Notes: generated from the sequence alone by a model not told the origin. A stretch of DNA of 64,000 nt from Candidatus Heimdallarchaeota archaeon B3_Heim (GCA_003144275.1 NJBF01000006.1:1-64000), one strand, 5' to 3'. Shown: positions 18,401 through 28,104, counted from the first letter of the stretch. A program made the numbers and translations.

Positions 18401-20467
18401 ATGTTCAACGTTAAAGATGTATATAGTGAACATAATAATCCGATTATTACTAGCTACGAGGATAGTATTAGTCGAATCCTACAAATTGTTGAAGATATTC
18501 AAAATACAGCCAGTGTTTCAAAAAGGCCAATGCTTGAATTTCTCCATTCGATAGCAAAATTAGTCATTTCTATGTGTGATCTTGAGAAACAACTATCCCC
18601 TGAGTACTTTTATTCTAAATCACTTGAAAAACTCAATGAAGAGAATAATGGGTTTTATAAAGAGCTTTTTCCAGAAAATTATCAAATCTCTTATGCAAAC
18701 CCAACTTTTTGTGTCGAAATTTTTGGTGATCGTTATGGTCAACTACTCTCATATTTCTATTGCCTCTACAAAAACTATCTGAACTACATATTTTTCCATA
18801 AAATCTTTAAAATGGAAGAATACAATCAATTGTTCATTAGAGTATATGAACTTGTTGTACAATCGGAAGATGTTGACTATGATTCCTTAAAACAGTTAAT
18901 CACGAGTGTTCAAATCAAAGATAAATCTATTGAACAATATTATCGATATAAAGAAATGTATGATAAAGAGTTTGCCTTTTTTGCAAATATTGTTGAAAAT
19001 TCCGACTTAAGTGATTATAGATATCTATTTCGTGCTGGTAAATACATTAGTGAGAATGAGCTTCGAAGTGCTAAATTTTTATCCTCCTATTCCTCTGATA
19101 AATTGAATTCTTTAGCCAAAACCATTGTTAATGGTTATTTTCGAGGGTTTGAACGAGATAACAAACTCGAGCATCTTAAGAACAAATCAACAATAGGTCT
19201 CTATTATAAAATTGGATTAGAACGTTTATACAAAGAAATAATCACTGAATTTAGGAAAGAGGGATTAGAAACAGTTTTTCTGTCTGCTTATTCAACCAAA
19301 CCCAACAAACAATATGATAATGATCATAAATTTGATATTGCTCTCTATATTTCTGAAGAATTTAATGATATCGCATTATCTAGCTTGGAATCTGGGATGA
19401 AAGACAATCTTAAAGTTTTAAAACAATATTCTGGCATTCTTTACATAGAAAACTTTGGTGAGAAACTCTTTAGTCCAGAACGTAAAGAAGAAATTTTGAA
19501 ACTTAATGAGGATCAACAAAAATTGTATCAAGCATTTAACATGAAAATCTATCAACAATTAGATGAATACATTCCCCAATCTGAAACCTCCTTTTGTATC
19601 GTAGCTTTCCCAGTACCCGAAATTGGGAACGATTATGAAGCAATTTTCGAAGAAACCGTCAATTTGAATATGTTGGATTCTGAAAACTTTGAAAAGATTC
19701 AACAGATTATGATAGATGTTCTTGATCAAGCAGATTATGTTCATATTAAAGGCAAGGACAATAATAAAACTGATTTCAGGGTGAAAATACCTAATTTATT
19801 GGATCCTAGTAAGAATACGAATTTTATCAATTCAGGCGCTTCCGTTAATATACCTGCTGGTGAAGTATTCACTTCCCCCAGTCTTTCTGGTACAAATGGA
19901 ATCCTACATGTTGAAGAAACTTATCAAAACGGATTACGGTATGACAATTTAGAATTGAAGTTCGAGGACGGTTATGTAACTGATTTCTCCTGTTCGAACT
20001 TTGACTCTTTGGAAGATAATCGAAAATATATCGAAGAAAATTTATTCTTTCCCCATAAGACTTTACCTCTTGGAGAGTTTGCGATTGGTACCAATACTAT
20101 CGCCTATATGATGTCTAAAAAATTTGGTATAATGAATTTATTGCCCATCTTAATCTATGAGAAAACAGGGCCCCATTTTGCTCTAGGGGATACCTGTTTT
20201 TCTAGAGCGGAAGATTCTGTCAAATTTAATCAATTTACTCAGAAAAAATTCTGTGCGGTTGATAATGAAAAATCGATCCTGCGAAAAACTGATGTGAACG
20301 AAGCATACACAAATAAGCACCAAGACATTGTACTTGGTTTTGATTCAATTGACTACATTACCGCGGTTTTACAAAATGGCGATCACGTAGATATCATTAG
20401 AGATGGTCGTTTTACCCTGAAAGGTACTGAGGAGTTGAATATTCCTTTAGATCAGAAAAGTTCCTAA
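18401..20467 (+). CDS. M29-type (AmpS/aminopeptidase T) metallopeptidase with a long N-terminal extension
   Basis: 688 residues. The C-terminal ~320 residues carry the M29 pattern: GASVNIPAGEVFTSP with a metal Glu, LPLGEFAIGTNTIA with a second Glu, and GPHFALGDTCF with the metal His and Asp. M29 enzymes are cytoplasmic two-metal aminopeptidases of about 410 residues. This protein has an additional ~300-residue, mostly helical, acidic and tyrosine-rich N-terminal region that I do not recognise, so it may be recruited to a partner. The start is ATG at 18401, 134 bp after the RNase H stop, and an ATTAGAGG purine stretch precedes it. Confidence 0.7.
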   Translation: MFNVKDVYSEHNNPIITSYEDSISRILQIVEDIQNTASVSKRPMLEFLHSIAKLVISMCDLEKQLSPEYFYSKSLEKLNEENNGFYKELFPENYQISYANPTFCVEIFGDRYGQLLSYFYCLYKNYLNYIFFHKIFKMEEYNQLFIRVYELVVQSEDVDYDSLKQLITSVQIKDKSIEQYYRYKEMYDKEFAFFANIVENSDLSDYRYLFRAGKYISENELRSAKFLSSYSSDKLNSLAKTIVNGYFRGFERDNKLEHLKNKSTIGLYYKIGLERLYKEIITEFRKEGLETVFLSAYSTKPNKQYDNDHKFDIALYISEEFNDIALSSLESGMKDNLKVLKQYSGILYIENFGEKLFSPERKEEILKLNEDQQKLYQAFNMKIYQQLDEYIPQSETSFCIVAFPVPEIGNDYEAIFEETVNLNMLDSENFEKIQQIMIDVLDQADYVHIKGKDNNKTDFRVKIPNLLDPSKNTNFINSGASVNIPAGEVFTSPSLSGTNGILHVEETYQNGLRYDNLELKFEDGYVTDFSCSNFDSLEDNRKYIEENLFFPHKTLPLGEFAIGTNTIAYMMSKKFGIMNLLPILIYEKTGPHFALGDTCFSRAEDSVKFNQFTQKKFCAVDNEKSILRKTDVNEAYTNKHQDIVLGFDSIDYITAVLQNGDHVDIIRDGRFTLKGTEELNIPLDQKSS

Positions 20468-20506
20468 AATTTTTAAGTCATACCTCAGTCGAAGATCCTG
20501 GAGTAG

Positions 20507-21754
20507 CTAGAGTTCATCCCAGTATGTTTTTCTCTCAGTATCTTGCATCAAAGCATTTCTACGATATTTAAATCCTGGATAACCAGTTGAAAGAGGATCT
20601 ATTTTCTCAATCAACCGTAAAGTACGTTTTATCTCCTCAGATGGTCGTTCTTCTGAACTTAATACTTCAACTACTTTAACATCTGATTCTAGCTCAAGAA
20701 GAAGGGCATATGAACTAATATAAGCTTTAATAAACGAATCTGCTATCATCAAAATAATTACAGCAAGTATACAAAGTATTAACAAGGACTTGTGGATGAT
20801 AGAGTTTTCTGATGTTGTGGAAAAGACGACAAGTCCGAATAATGCAAGATATAATGTGTATAAGGTGTTATGAATAATATAATAGAGATAATAGGTAAAA
20901 CGACTTTCCAATGAAAGCCAACATAATTCTCGAACGCAATAAATTAGGCTACTATCCCCTTCTGCTTGAAAATGAGCAATTTTCGAATAAGCGAGATATA
21001 CAGAATTTTCTACAGTTGTTCCTATCGCTAACTTCCCGAAATAGTTTGGAGGAAGAGCAGCCAGTCGAATTTTGACATCTTTAAATCCTAATTTTTTCCC
21101 CCAATTTTTTAATTCTTGTCTAATTTTTTCATCAGGAGTACGATCATCTAATGCCATAACTCTTTGATTATATTCATCAATGTGATTTAAATATGAATTT
21201 AATATTAGTAATACTCCTATAAATACCATAACTAAACCTAATATTTGTAAAATCCCAGTAATGGGTAGCTCATTTCCTTCATCTGCGTTACTACTAAAAA
21301 GTGAGAAAATCAATAGTAGGAAGAATATAGGAAATAGTGCAGATTGGACACGCAAACCGAATAGCTCAAGTAATCTTACCAGATCTTGAATCACCGAGCC
21401 CGTTACACGGAATTTTCTCATCCTTCGATATATTCTCTGTGTCGCTGCCACTCCAATAAGTAAGAATATACAGCTAATAATTACGACGAGAGACAAGATG
21501 AGATCTTGATCAGAAAATACTATTAATACTAAGGTTAAGCTTGTAAATATTATTGGAAGTATAATTAGGAGAATGAAAAGAACTATTTTCTCCTTCCCAA
21601 ATATCAAAAATGGGTCTAATTCTGGATCGTGAGCTTTCTTATGCATTCCTAAAGATATTTCGTATTCTCTCATTAATCTATGACCCTCATAGGTTTTAGA
21701 TAAATTTATATCAGAGTTAAAGCAAGAGATTAAAACAATATCTCCCTTTGACAA
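20507..21754 (-). CDS. M48-like membrane protein that has lost the HEXXH motif
   Basis: 415 residues with membrane segments at about 50-75, 85-108, 135-155, 160-185, and a pair at ~290-345. The middle part follows the M48 peptidase path: DVKIRLAALPPNYFGKLAIG (the 'p-NAFAxG' strand), then a helix DSSLIYCVRELCWLSLES where HEXXH should be, and later SYALLLELESDVKVVEVL where SRxxEfeADxxA should be. The zinc ligands are therefore absent and I infer a pseudo-protease. It might sequester substrates or regulate a working relative such as the HtpX at the start of the window. Convergent with the M29 gene. Confidence 0.55.
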   Translation of the reverse strand: MSKGDIVLISCFNSDINLSKTYEGHRLMREYEISLGMHKKAHDPELDPFLIFGKEKIVLFILLIILPIIFTSLTLVLIVFSDQDLILSLVVIISCIFLLIGVAATQRIYRRMRKFRVTGSVIQDLVRLLELFGLRVQSALFPIFFLLLIFSLFSSNADEGNELPITGILQILGLVMVFIGVLLILNSYLNHIDEYNQRVMALDDRTPDEKIRQELKNWGKKLGFKDVKIRLAALPPNYFGKLAIGTTVENSVYLAYSKIAHFQAEGDSSLIYCVRELCWLSLESRFTYYLYYIIHNTLYTLYLALFGLVVFSTTSENSIIHKSLLILCILAVIILMIADSFIKAYISSYALLLELESDVKVVEVLSSEERPSEEIKRTLRLIEKIDPLSTGYPGFKYRRNALMQDTERKTYWDEL

Positions 21755-21862
21755 TTCTTAAAATGAATCAATATTATAGCTCTGACCCCTAACCGATCCA
21801 TATCCAATATATGTAGATTATTAAATTACTGAAAATCTACCTCACAGAGTGAAATGGATACT

Positions 21863-22933
21863 TCAAACAGAAACAATCCACTCATACGGATCTTCAATGG
21901 TACCATATTGAATGCCAATTAATTGATCATAGATTTCCCGTGTAATTTCCCCAATTTGAAAATCATTAATAATATGCTCCTTACCTTGATAACGCAGACA
22001 ACCTACTGGCGCAATACTTGCAGCTGTTCCCGCCCCAAAGCATTCTTGTAAAGATCCATTTTTTACACCCTCTACAATTTGATCCATTGAGAGAGCCTTT
22101 TCTTTGATGGAATATCCAAAATCTTTTGCCATCTGAATAACACTTTCACGAGTCAAACCAGGTAGAATCGTTCCACTATCTAATGGAGCGGTGTACAATG
22201 TTTCATTATAAACGAAAAAGATATTCATTGCTCCAACTTCTTCAACATATTTCTTATGAATAGCATCTAGCCACAAGACTTGACTGTAACCTTTTTCTAA
22301 AGCTTCTTGTCCAATAAGTAAACTCGCTGCATAATTTCCTCCAGTTTTAGCAAATCCTGTTCCACCTGGTGCTGCACGGATATATTGTTCACTTACCCAG
22401 ATTTTTATTGGTTTAAAACCTTCAGGAAAGTACGGGCCGACTGGTGAAAGGATAATATAAAATAAGTATTCACTGGAGGGAACCACTCCTAATCTTCCTT
22501 GTGTTCCTATCATGGTGGGGCGGATATAAAGAGCAGAGCCAACATTTTTTGGTGCCCAATCTCTTTCTAAATCCAGAAGTGTTTTAAGGGCATCTAAATA
22601 TATATCTGGAGCAATTTCTGGCATGGCCATTCGTTTAGCTGAATTATTGAAGCGTTTAATATTAAGGGCAGGCCTAAAGAGATTTAATTTTCCATTTTTT
22701 GTCTGATAGGCCTTTTGACCTTCAAAAATTGTTTGGCCATACTGAAGAGCTATGGCAGAAGGTTCTAAAGCAAGAGGACCGTATTTAGTAATTCTCGGAT
22801 TCTCCCACTTTCCATTACTAAAGTCAGTCTTAAACATACGATCAGTAAAATATTTTCCGAATTCCAAGGTTTTCTCAGATTCATATTTTTCCTTTAACTC
22901 ATTATCGGGAATTGTTCCTATACTAATCTCCAT
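21863..22933 (-). CDS. ilvE: Branched-chain amino acid aminotransferase
   Basis: A 356-residue PLP enzyme of fold type IV that interconverts branched-chain amino acids and their 2-oxo acids with glutamate. It belongs to the large type also found in mammals: the Schiff-base Lys is in GFAKTGGNYAAS, followed by QVLWLDAIHKKYVEEVGAMNIF, and the phosphate-binding end ECFGAGTAASIAPV is present. The ATG at 22933 gives a natural N terminus and full length. Single gene with its own promoter, about 100 bp from the end of the M48-like gene's 5' side. Confidence 0.92.
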   Translation of the reverse strand: MEISIGTIPDNELKEKYESEKTLEFGKYFTDRMFKTDFSNGKWENPRITKYGPLALEPSAIALQYGQTIFEGQKAYQTKNGKLNLFRPALNIKRFNNSAKRMAMPEIAPDIYLDALKTLLDLERDWAPKNVGSALYIRPTMIGTQGRLGVVPSSEYLFYIILSPVGPYFPEGFKPIKIWVSEQYIRAAPGGTGFAKTGGNYAASLLIGQEALEKGYSQVLWLDAIHKKYVEEVGAMNIFFVYNETLYTAPLDSGTILPGLTRESVIQMAKDFGYSIKEKALSMDQIVEGVKNGSLQECFGAGTAASIAPVGCLRYQGKEHIINDFQIGEITREIYDQLIGIQYGTIEDPYEWIVSV

Positions 22934-23407
22934 TTATTCTGCCTTCTGAATTCTCTGAAAGATCTTCGAGGAAAATTGATATATAGATTATGTCAATCTA
23001 TTCGAATAATCTATTCATAAAAACCTGTTATTCGAAGCAAAAAATTGGATCATTCTTGAAGCAAAATTCACTCTCAAAAAAAATCATAATTACCCCTGTT
23101 ACAACTTAACTAAATCCTGTGTTTATTGTGAAGAAGGACTAAGAACTAAAAAAGAGAATGAATTTTTATCAAATATCAATTCTTGCCCTGTAAGAAAAAA
23201 GCAACTTATTGAGTGAACTCAAGGTTACCCAACAAGTTTCATAAAAATGAAAGAAAGAAGAAGGGGAGAGGGGCTAGAATGATAACTCATCTAGACTGGG
23301 GTTGACAACTATCTATTATTTTATGGGCAAATATGAGTAAAAATACCACGGAAAAGAAAAAAAAAGAGGAACAGGTTTTTCCTCAATTCTACTGATGAAT
23401 TTTCAGC
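22934..23407. other. Intergenic stretch, no supported gene
   Basis: 470 bp between the aminotransferase start and the stop of the solute-binding protein gene. It is AT-rich, and the purine-rich half near 23330-23370 reads as a poly-T tract on the minus strand, suitable as terminator of the solute-binding protein gene. No RNA gene seen. Confidence 0.45.
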
Positions 23408-24961
23408 TCACTTACGCCATTTGCGACTGGTAATAATGACGAGGGCCGACAACAAGATACTTAGTATTCCTGGAAAAGGGCTAATACTTGGGGAAGGAGA
23501 AGTTGATGTATCTGAATCTTCTCCGGTAGTACTCGATGTATCTGAATCTTCTCCGGTAGTACTCGATGTATCTGAATCTTCTCCGGTAGTACTCGATGTA
23601 TCTGAATCTTCTCCGGTAGTACTTGACGTATCTGAATCTTCTCCATGAATACCCTTTTTTATATTTGTCACTACATTGTTGGCAATAGACCATTCTGACT
23701 CATCTTTCAAGTAGAATGCAGATGCATCATTTAGGATAGATGTTGCGGAGGTTGCTCCTGAAGGTATAGCATATTCACCAAATTTAACGTAGGTAGCATC
23801 TCTGAGTTGGACATAATCATACCGACCGGTAACTTCTCCAAGATCGTTAAACTTGATAGTTCCTGTTGCACCTTCATGTGTGACTGCATAAAGGGCAGTT
23901 AATAAGGCATCACCCTCAGTAGTTCCAGCAGCTGCCAATCCTTTGGCTGCAACATATACAGCATCATAAGCAAAGGGCGCATATGAATTGAAGGGAGTCC
24001 CAGTATCTTGACTATTCTTAGGTTTTTCTAGAAAGTTCCATACAGGATCGAACCAGGTAACATTGAAGTCAGCTAATCCTGTACCCTCTGCTGGCGCGGG
24101 ATTAGTACCGATTGAATAATTCATAGCTTCTTTGACTTGTACGTCCGTAATTGTCGCTTGAGTTGACCACCCATCAGTGGTTAACCAGACATAATCCAAC
24201 ATACTAAGCTCGTATGCTTTCTTCATAACAGTTTTTGCATCTGCATCAATAAAGTTCCCAAGAATAAACTCAGGATCTTCATCTTTAAGAGCCTGAACTT
24301 GTGCAGAAACATCAGTTGCACCACCATCGAATGATTGATCTGTAAGGATAACTCCAGCATAAGCTGATTTAAAGACATTAATTAAGCCTGCACCATAAGA
24401 ATCACTTGTATGAATTACGGCTCCTCTTGTCCATCCAAATGCTTTCACAAGCTCAGCCATAGCTAGACCTTGATCTGCATCCGAGGCAGCTACTCGCATG
24501 AAGTAAGGATATAACGTCCGATTGCTTAATATCGGTGAAGACGACGCATAGGAGATTTGAACAACTTTATTCGGAGTTAGTGTACTGGCAATTGCGGCAC
24601 TTACACTACTTCCAGAAGATCCAATAACCATATCCGCACCCCAGGCTAGAAGTGTTTCTGCAGCGGCAGTGCCTCCTGCAGCAGTGTTTAAGTCATCTTG
24701 CACATTAGGTACAAGTGTGACTCCTTCAGGTAGGATCCGGTCCATACCTGTTTGATTGTTGATTTCATAGATAGCGATCAGAAATGCATCTCGGCGATCT
24801 GGACCAGCATCGGGTCGTACCGTAATGGGAAACACACCTCCAATTTTAATCTCAGTTGGTAGAGCATGTGTTTTTTGGGGTGCTGCTCTAGCAGTAGTAG
24901 TCATTACTGAAAGAAACATTACTCCAATTAACAAAAGTGTTAGCTTTACACGGGTTTTCAT
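23408..24961 (-). CDS. Surface-anchored branched-chain-amino-acid-type solute-binding protein
   Basis: 517 residues. N-terminal signal peptide (basic MKTRVK, hydrophobic core LTLLLIGVMFLSVMTTTARA), then a type-1 periplasmic binding fold of the LivJ/amide-binding kind: IKIGGVFPIT, DMVIGSSGSSVSAAIAS, AFGWTRGAVIHTSDSYG. This is followed by a low-complexity linker of GEDSDTSSTT units and a C-terminal membrane helix (GILSILLSALVIITS) with the basic stop RKWRK. It is thus exported and held on the outer face of the cytoplasmic membrane. No permease or ATPase genes are nearby, so it is an orphan that may pair with a transporter elsewhere or act as a sensor. Confidence 0.82.
   Translation of the reverse strand: MKTRVKLTLLLIGVMFLSVMTTTARAAPQKTHALPTEIKIGGVFPITVRPDAGPDRRDAFLIAIYEINNQTGMDRILPEGVTLVPNVQDDLNTAAGGTAAAETLLAWGADMVIGSSGSSVSAAIASTLTPNKVVQISYASSSPILSNRTLYPYFMRVAASDADQGLAMAELVKAFGWTRGAVIHTSDSYGAGLINVFKSAYAGVILTDQSFDGGATDVSAQVQALKDEDPEFILGNFIDADAKTVMKKAYELSMLDYVWLTTDGWSTQATITDVQVKEAMNYSIGTNPAPAEGTGLADFNVTWFDPVWNFLEKPKNSQDTGTPFNSYAPFAYDAVYVAAKGLAAAGTTEGDALLTALYAVTHEGATGTIKFNDLGEVTGRYDYVQLRDATYVKFGEYAIPSGATSATSILNDASAFYLKDESEWSIANNVVTNIKKGIHGEDSDTSSTTGEDSDTSSTTGEDSDTSSTTGEDSDTSSTTGEDSDTSTSPSPSISPFPGILSILLSALVIITSRKWRK
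23502..23648 (-). repeat. 30-bp tandem repeat (GEDSDTSSTT linker)
   Basis: Almost five copies of a 30-bp unit (GTATCTGAATCTTCTCCGG + TAGTACTCGAT on the plus strand), nearly identical in DNA. It codes for the acidic Ser/Thr-rich linker between the ligand-binding domain and the membrane anchor, a likely site of O-glycosylation. Copy number should vary between strains. Not a CRISPR, because there are no spacers. Confidence 0.9.
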
Positions 24962-25144
24962 ATTTTTACACCAATTAATTTCTTATATTGATCTCGGAAA
25001 TTAGTCCCCGCTTGAAGTATTTGTTCTCCAAAAAATATTGACAATCCAATGACAGTATTTCCGAGATAATTTTCTAACGAGCTCATAATGCTATTTAAAT
25101 TTATATATTGGGAAGTCATTAATCATTAAGATGGTTCTAAGCAC

Positions 25145-25659
25145 TTAAAAACAAAAGGAACTACTGTAAAGAATTACAATAGGTTTGATGTCAGTATTGG
25201 TAGGCTTTTTCACGCTAGTATTGTTAATTATTCCTACATCTCTCAGCTCTTGATGAATTCTGTCGTCACAAGTTCCACAGAGACGTTTAACGCTTGTGGA
25301 GAGGCAGTAAGACTTGCTAGTCAGCAGGCGCACGTCGGGGAAGCAGGAAGAACAACACCACTGCCGACTTGGGATATCTATTCCTTATTGTCCGATTTGG
25401 AAAAGCCTTTCAGAACGGGTATTGTAGTATGATTCAAGTAATTTATTTTGTCTACCTGATAATTTGCCAAATCATTAGCTAGAAATTCTTTACAACCTAC
25501 TAAATCCAACAACTCGCAACCTGATAAGTTAAAAACACGAGTAAGATCGATAGGTATCCTTTTTATGGGTCTGTATGAGAAAATCGGGTTAAAATGAATA
25601 TTAGTTTTTGAGGTAATGTATCTTAGATAGAAGTGACCTGTGGTGGCAAACGAATCCAT
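25145..25659 (-). pseudogene. Possible frameshifted gene with a CxxC...CxxC zinc-ribbon part
   Basis: Two minus-strand frames follow each other: 25378-25659 (93 codons; NLSGCELLDLVGCKEFLANDL…) and, in a phase shifted by one base, about 80 open codons down to 25145 with CCSSCF … CGTCDDRIHQELRDVG. The second has no start of its own and its two Cys pairs look like a small zinc ribbon. Joining them by a single-base frameshift would give a protein of about 170 residues. The start overlaps the end of the transglutaminase-like gene. It could be a sequencing error, a real pseudogene, or two chance frames. Confidence 0.3.
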
Positions 25660-26462
25660 TCATGATGCACGATACTCGTATGCCTAGTTCTCACATGATA
25701 GTCAGGAAGAGAGGGATTAAACTCTTCTATTTTCAGTATAACATAATTTTCTTTATGAAATCCAATGTTATTCAAAGCTAAATCTACAGGAATCCAAAAC
25801 AGAGTGGGAGAATATATTTCAGCCCAAGCATGAGCTTCTACAGACTTACCATGCTCAGTTACATAAAAACCTGTTAATCGGCGTGAAGGAATCCCTCTTA
25901 ATCTGGCAAGAGTGATAAACAAATCTGTAAATTCATCACAATCGCCAATTCCGTGGATTAAAGCTCGTTGTGCTCCGAGCCGTTCCTCTTGATTTTCACG
26001 GACTTTTATTGTATTTAATACACATAAACTTGCTTTTTTAACCCAATTCTGCATATTTTCTGTTAAAAACCATTTATTATTGACAATCTCATCCATTAAT
26101 GAACTCTGGACTGGCCAATATTGCGAGCTTTCGGTGTACTTTTGTCTTTCTTCCAAAGATATCTCAGAAATCTCCCCCCAATTATCTTGCAGAGAAATTC
26201 GTTGGCTCAATGGTTTTATTTGAACTACTCTGTCAAATGATATTGATCCACGTGAATGCACTTTTCTATTAAAGATAAAGAATGAATTGAGTTTCTTATG
26301 CTGTAGTTTGCAATCAGGTGGTGATTGGATAAGTGTTACTTCTTGACGATAAGAAGGATAATGATAAAACTTCACCCGAAAAGTCGGAGAACCAGTAGTA
26401 CGGTATTTTAATTGTTCTTGGTGATGAAATTGCCAAGTTGTTGCATTATCTAGGCCACTCAT
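25623..26462 (-). CDS. Transglutaminase-like cysteine protease-fold protein
   Basis: 279 residues. The catalytic triad of the transglutaminase-like fold is visible in order: Cys in GIGDCDEFTDLF, His in SVEAHAWAEIY and Asp in WIPVDLALN. The N-terminal ~130 residues are strand-rich and resemble the beta domain that precedes the catalytic core in archaeal and bacterial members. It has no signal peptide, so a cytoplasmic peptidase or amidase role is likely. The substrate is unknown. Divergent from the DUF123 gene. Confidence 0.75.
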   Translation of the reverse strand: MSGLDNATTWQFHHQEQLKYRTTGSPTFRVKFYHYPSYRQEVTLIQSPPDCKLQHKKLNSFFIFNRKVHSRGSISFDRVVQIKPLSQRISLQDNWGEISEISLEERQKYTESSQYWPVQSSLMDEIVNNKWFLTENMQNWVKKASLCVLNTIKVRENQEERLGAQRALIHGIGDCDEFTDLFITLARLRGIPSRRLTGFYVTEHGKSVEAHAWAEIYSPTLFWIPVDLALNNIGFHKENYVILKIEEFNPSLPDYHVRTRHTSIVHHEWIRLPPQVTSI

Positions 26463-26551
26463 AAAAGTAACATCAAAATTTTAGTGATTAAACATCGTAA
26501 AGTATATTGCTATAAACTTACAGGTCACAACCTGATTGATGGAGATAAAGG

Positions 26552-27034
26552 TTGAAAAGCATAGATCATCTTTTAGATTTACGAGGGACCTATATTCTTG
26601 CACTAGAAGTCTGTGAACAAATTTCATTACAGATAAAACGCTTGCAATGGAATATAAGTCCTAGAATCTATTTGTATTTTGGATCGGCAAAAGGAAGTAC
26701 TGCTACTTCCTTGGAAAATCGTCTTAGACGACATTTTAATTCGAATAAGAAAAAATTTTGGCACATCGATTATCTTACAACTCATAGCTCAGTTATACTC
26801 CATCGGGCATATGTTAATATTAATGAACAGAGCACTGAATGCCAAAACTTGACTATTTTCGCAAAAAATGTCGAATTCGAGATTGTTGTAAGATTTGGAA
26901 ATTCCGACTGTTCAGAAAAATGTGGTGGACACTTAGGATTTCTACCAGACAATAAAAATAATATTTCATGGCTCGATGACTACTTTAAATACTGGAAATG
27001 GAGTATAATTTCTGGATTCTTGGAAAAGGTGTGA
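26552..27034 (+). CDS. DUF123 / GIY-YIG-type nuclease-like protein
   Basis: 160 residues starting with TTG at 26552. It shows the GIY-YIG-like strands GTYILAL and RIYLYFGSAKG, the helix SLENRLRRHF with a conserved Arg, HIDYL, and the C-terminal DCSEKCGGHLGF of the archaeal DUF123 family. Some members of that family are fused to endonuclease III. Likely a DNA repair or nucleic-acid-cleaving protein; no partner gene is adjacent. Confidence 0.75.
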   Translation: MKSIDHLLDLRGTYILALEVCEQISLQIKRLQWNISPRIYLYFGSAKGSTATSLENRLRRHFNSNKKKFWHIDYLTTHSSVILHRAYVNINEQSTECQNLTIFAKNVEFEIVVRFGNSDCSEKCGGHLGFLPDNKNNISWLDDYFKYWKWSIISGFLEKV

Positions 27035-27247
27035 GAAAAGGAGAACCAAGAAAAGGTACAAGAATCAAGCTTAATTAGAGGAGATTTGAAGGACGAAAGA
27101 GAGGAATAACCGATTTATCTTCAAAAGCTTTTAACCGAATATAAATCATTATAAATCCCGAATCTACCAATTTATTGACGGATCCTTCTTAAGAAAAGTA
27201 AGTCTCTGCACACAAAATTAAACACCATTCACTGATGGGGTATTAAA

Positions 27248-28075
27248 TTGCCTTTGGGTTTCAGAAAAAAGAAAAAAAAGAAACAAGAATTACCCACACC
27301 TCCCGATTTATCTAAAACAGTGGATAAAAACTTCCAAAAGGTGTTGGGAGATTTGTATGCAAAGCCACCTAAAAAAAGTTCCCATCTTTCAAGGCCACCC
27401 CAACCACAGGAATCCAAAAAAACTTCCTTTTCATCCCCCCCAGAATTGCCTAGACCCAGAGAGTTTTCACCACCCCCATTCAATCAACCAAAATCATCTG
27501 AACTACCACCACCTCCATTTCAGGATAATAAGCCATCTTCTGGCAAATTACCACAATCTGAAGGTCCTCCCTCCCAAATTTTGGGAAATGAAGCCATCAC
27601 TGACGAAATTCAGAATGAATTGAGAAGTAGAAGTTTTGGGTCCAGTATCCTTGAAAAAACCCCCGCGGCCTCCACTGCTCCACGGAAATCAACAGATGAC
27701 CTTACGCGGATACATTTTCAGGAATCACGACGAGATTATATCGAAGCAGGAAATAAAAATCTAGAATTGAACTTTTTTGAATATGCGGCAACGAATTATG
27801 CCTGCGCGATCCTCTGTGATTTGATATCGAGTGGTGTGGACAAAGCTCGGCAAACCTTCACGCAATTAAGTACAGGAAAACCTTCGGGAGTTGTGGACAA
27901 TGTGATTTTTGAGAATACTCGACTTTTAGTGGAAGCAACCCGTACAAAGAATTTTACATTTTTAACTCGAGCAGAAAGGGCAATTAAAAGTAATCTCAGT
28001 CAACTATACCCTGAAGACGTGGCGATCATTGAAAGGGGTATTAAGAGTGCTAAAGCATTTTTCGGGTTGGATTAG
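27248..28075 (+). CDS. Proline-rich protein with a C-terminal helical domain
   Basis: 275 residues, read from TTG at 27248 (PLGFRKKKKKK…). The first ~145 residues are a disordered basic and proline-rich tract (several PPP and SPPE runs, PPPPF). The last ~120 residues form a helical domain (ESRRDYIEAGNKNLELNFFE, YAATNYACAILCDLI …) with the look of a TPR/SNAP-like helical hairpin array. Proline-rich tails of this kind bind SH3/WW-like or profilin-like partners in eukaryotes. Whether this applies here is speculation. The zinc-ribbon gene faces it convergently. Confidence 0.6.
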   Translation: MPLGFRKKKKKKQELPTPPDLSKTVDKNFQKVLGDLYAKPPKKSSHLSRPPQPQESKKTSFSSPPELPRPREFSPPPFNQPKSSELPPPPFQDNKPSSGKLPQSEGPPSQILGNEAITDEIQNELRSRSFGSSILEKTPAASTAPRKSTDDLTRIHFQESRRDYIEAGNKNLELNFFEYAATNYACAILCDLISSGVDKARQTFTQLSTGKPSGVVDNVIFENTRLLVEATRTKNFTFLTRAERAIKSNLSQLYPEDVAIIERGIKSAKAFFGLD

Positions 28076-28104
28076 TCCTTTTTCCGAACTAGAATTATCC
28101 GAAA

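Noticed and set aside
23502..23648. CRISPR-like regular repeat
   Set aside because: The 30-bp units are directly adjacent with no spacers and code for an acidic linker in the solute-binding protein.
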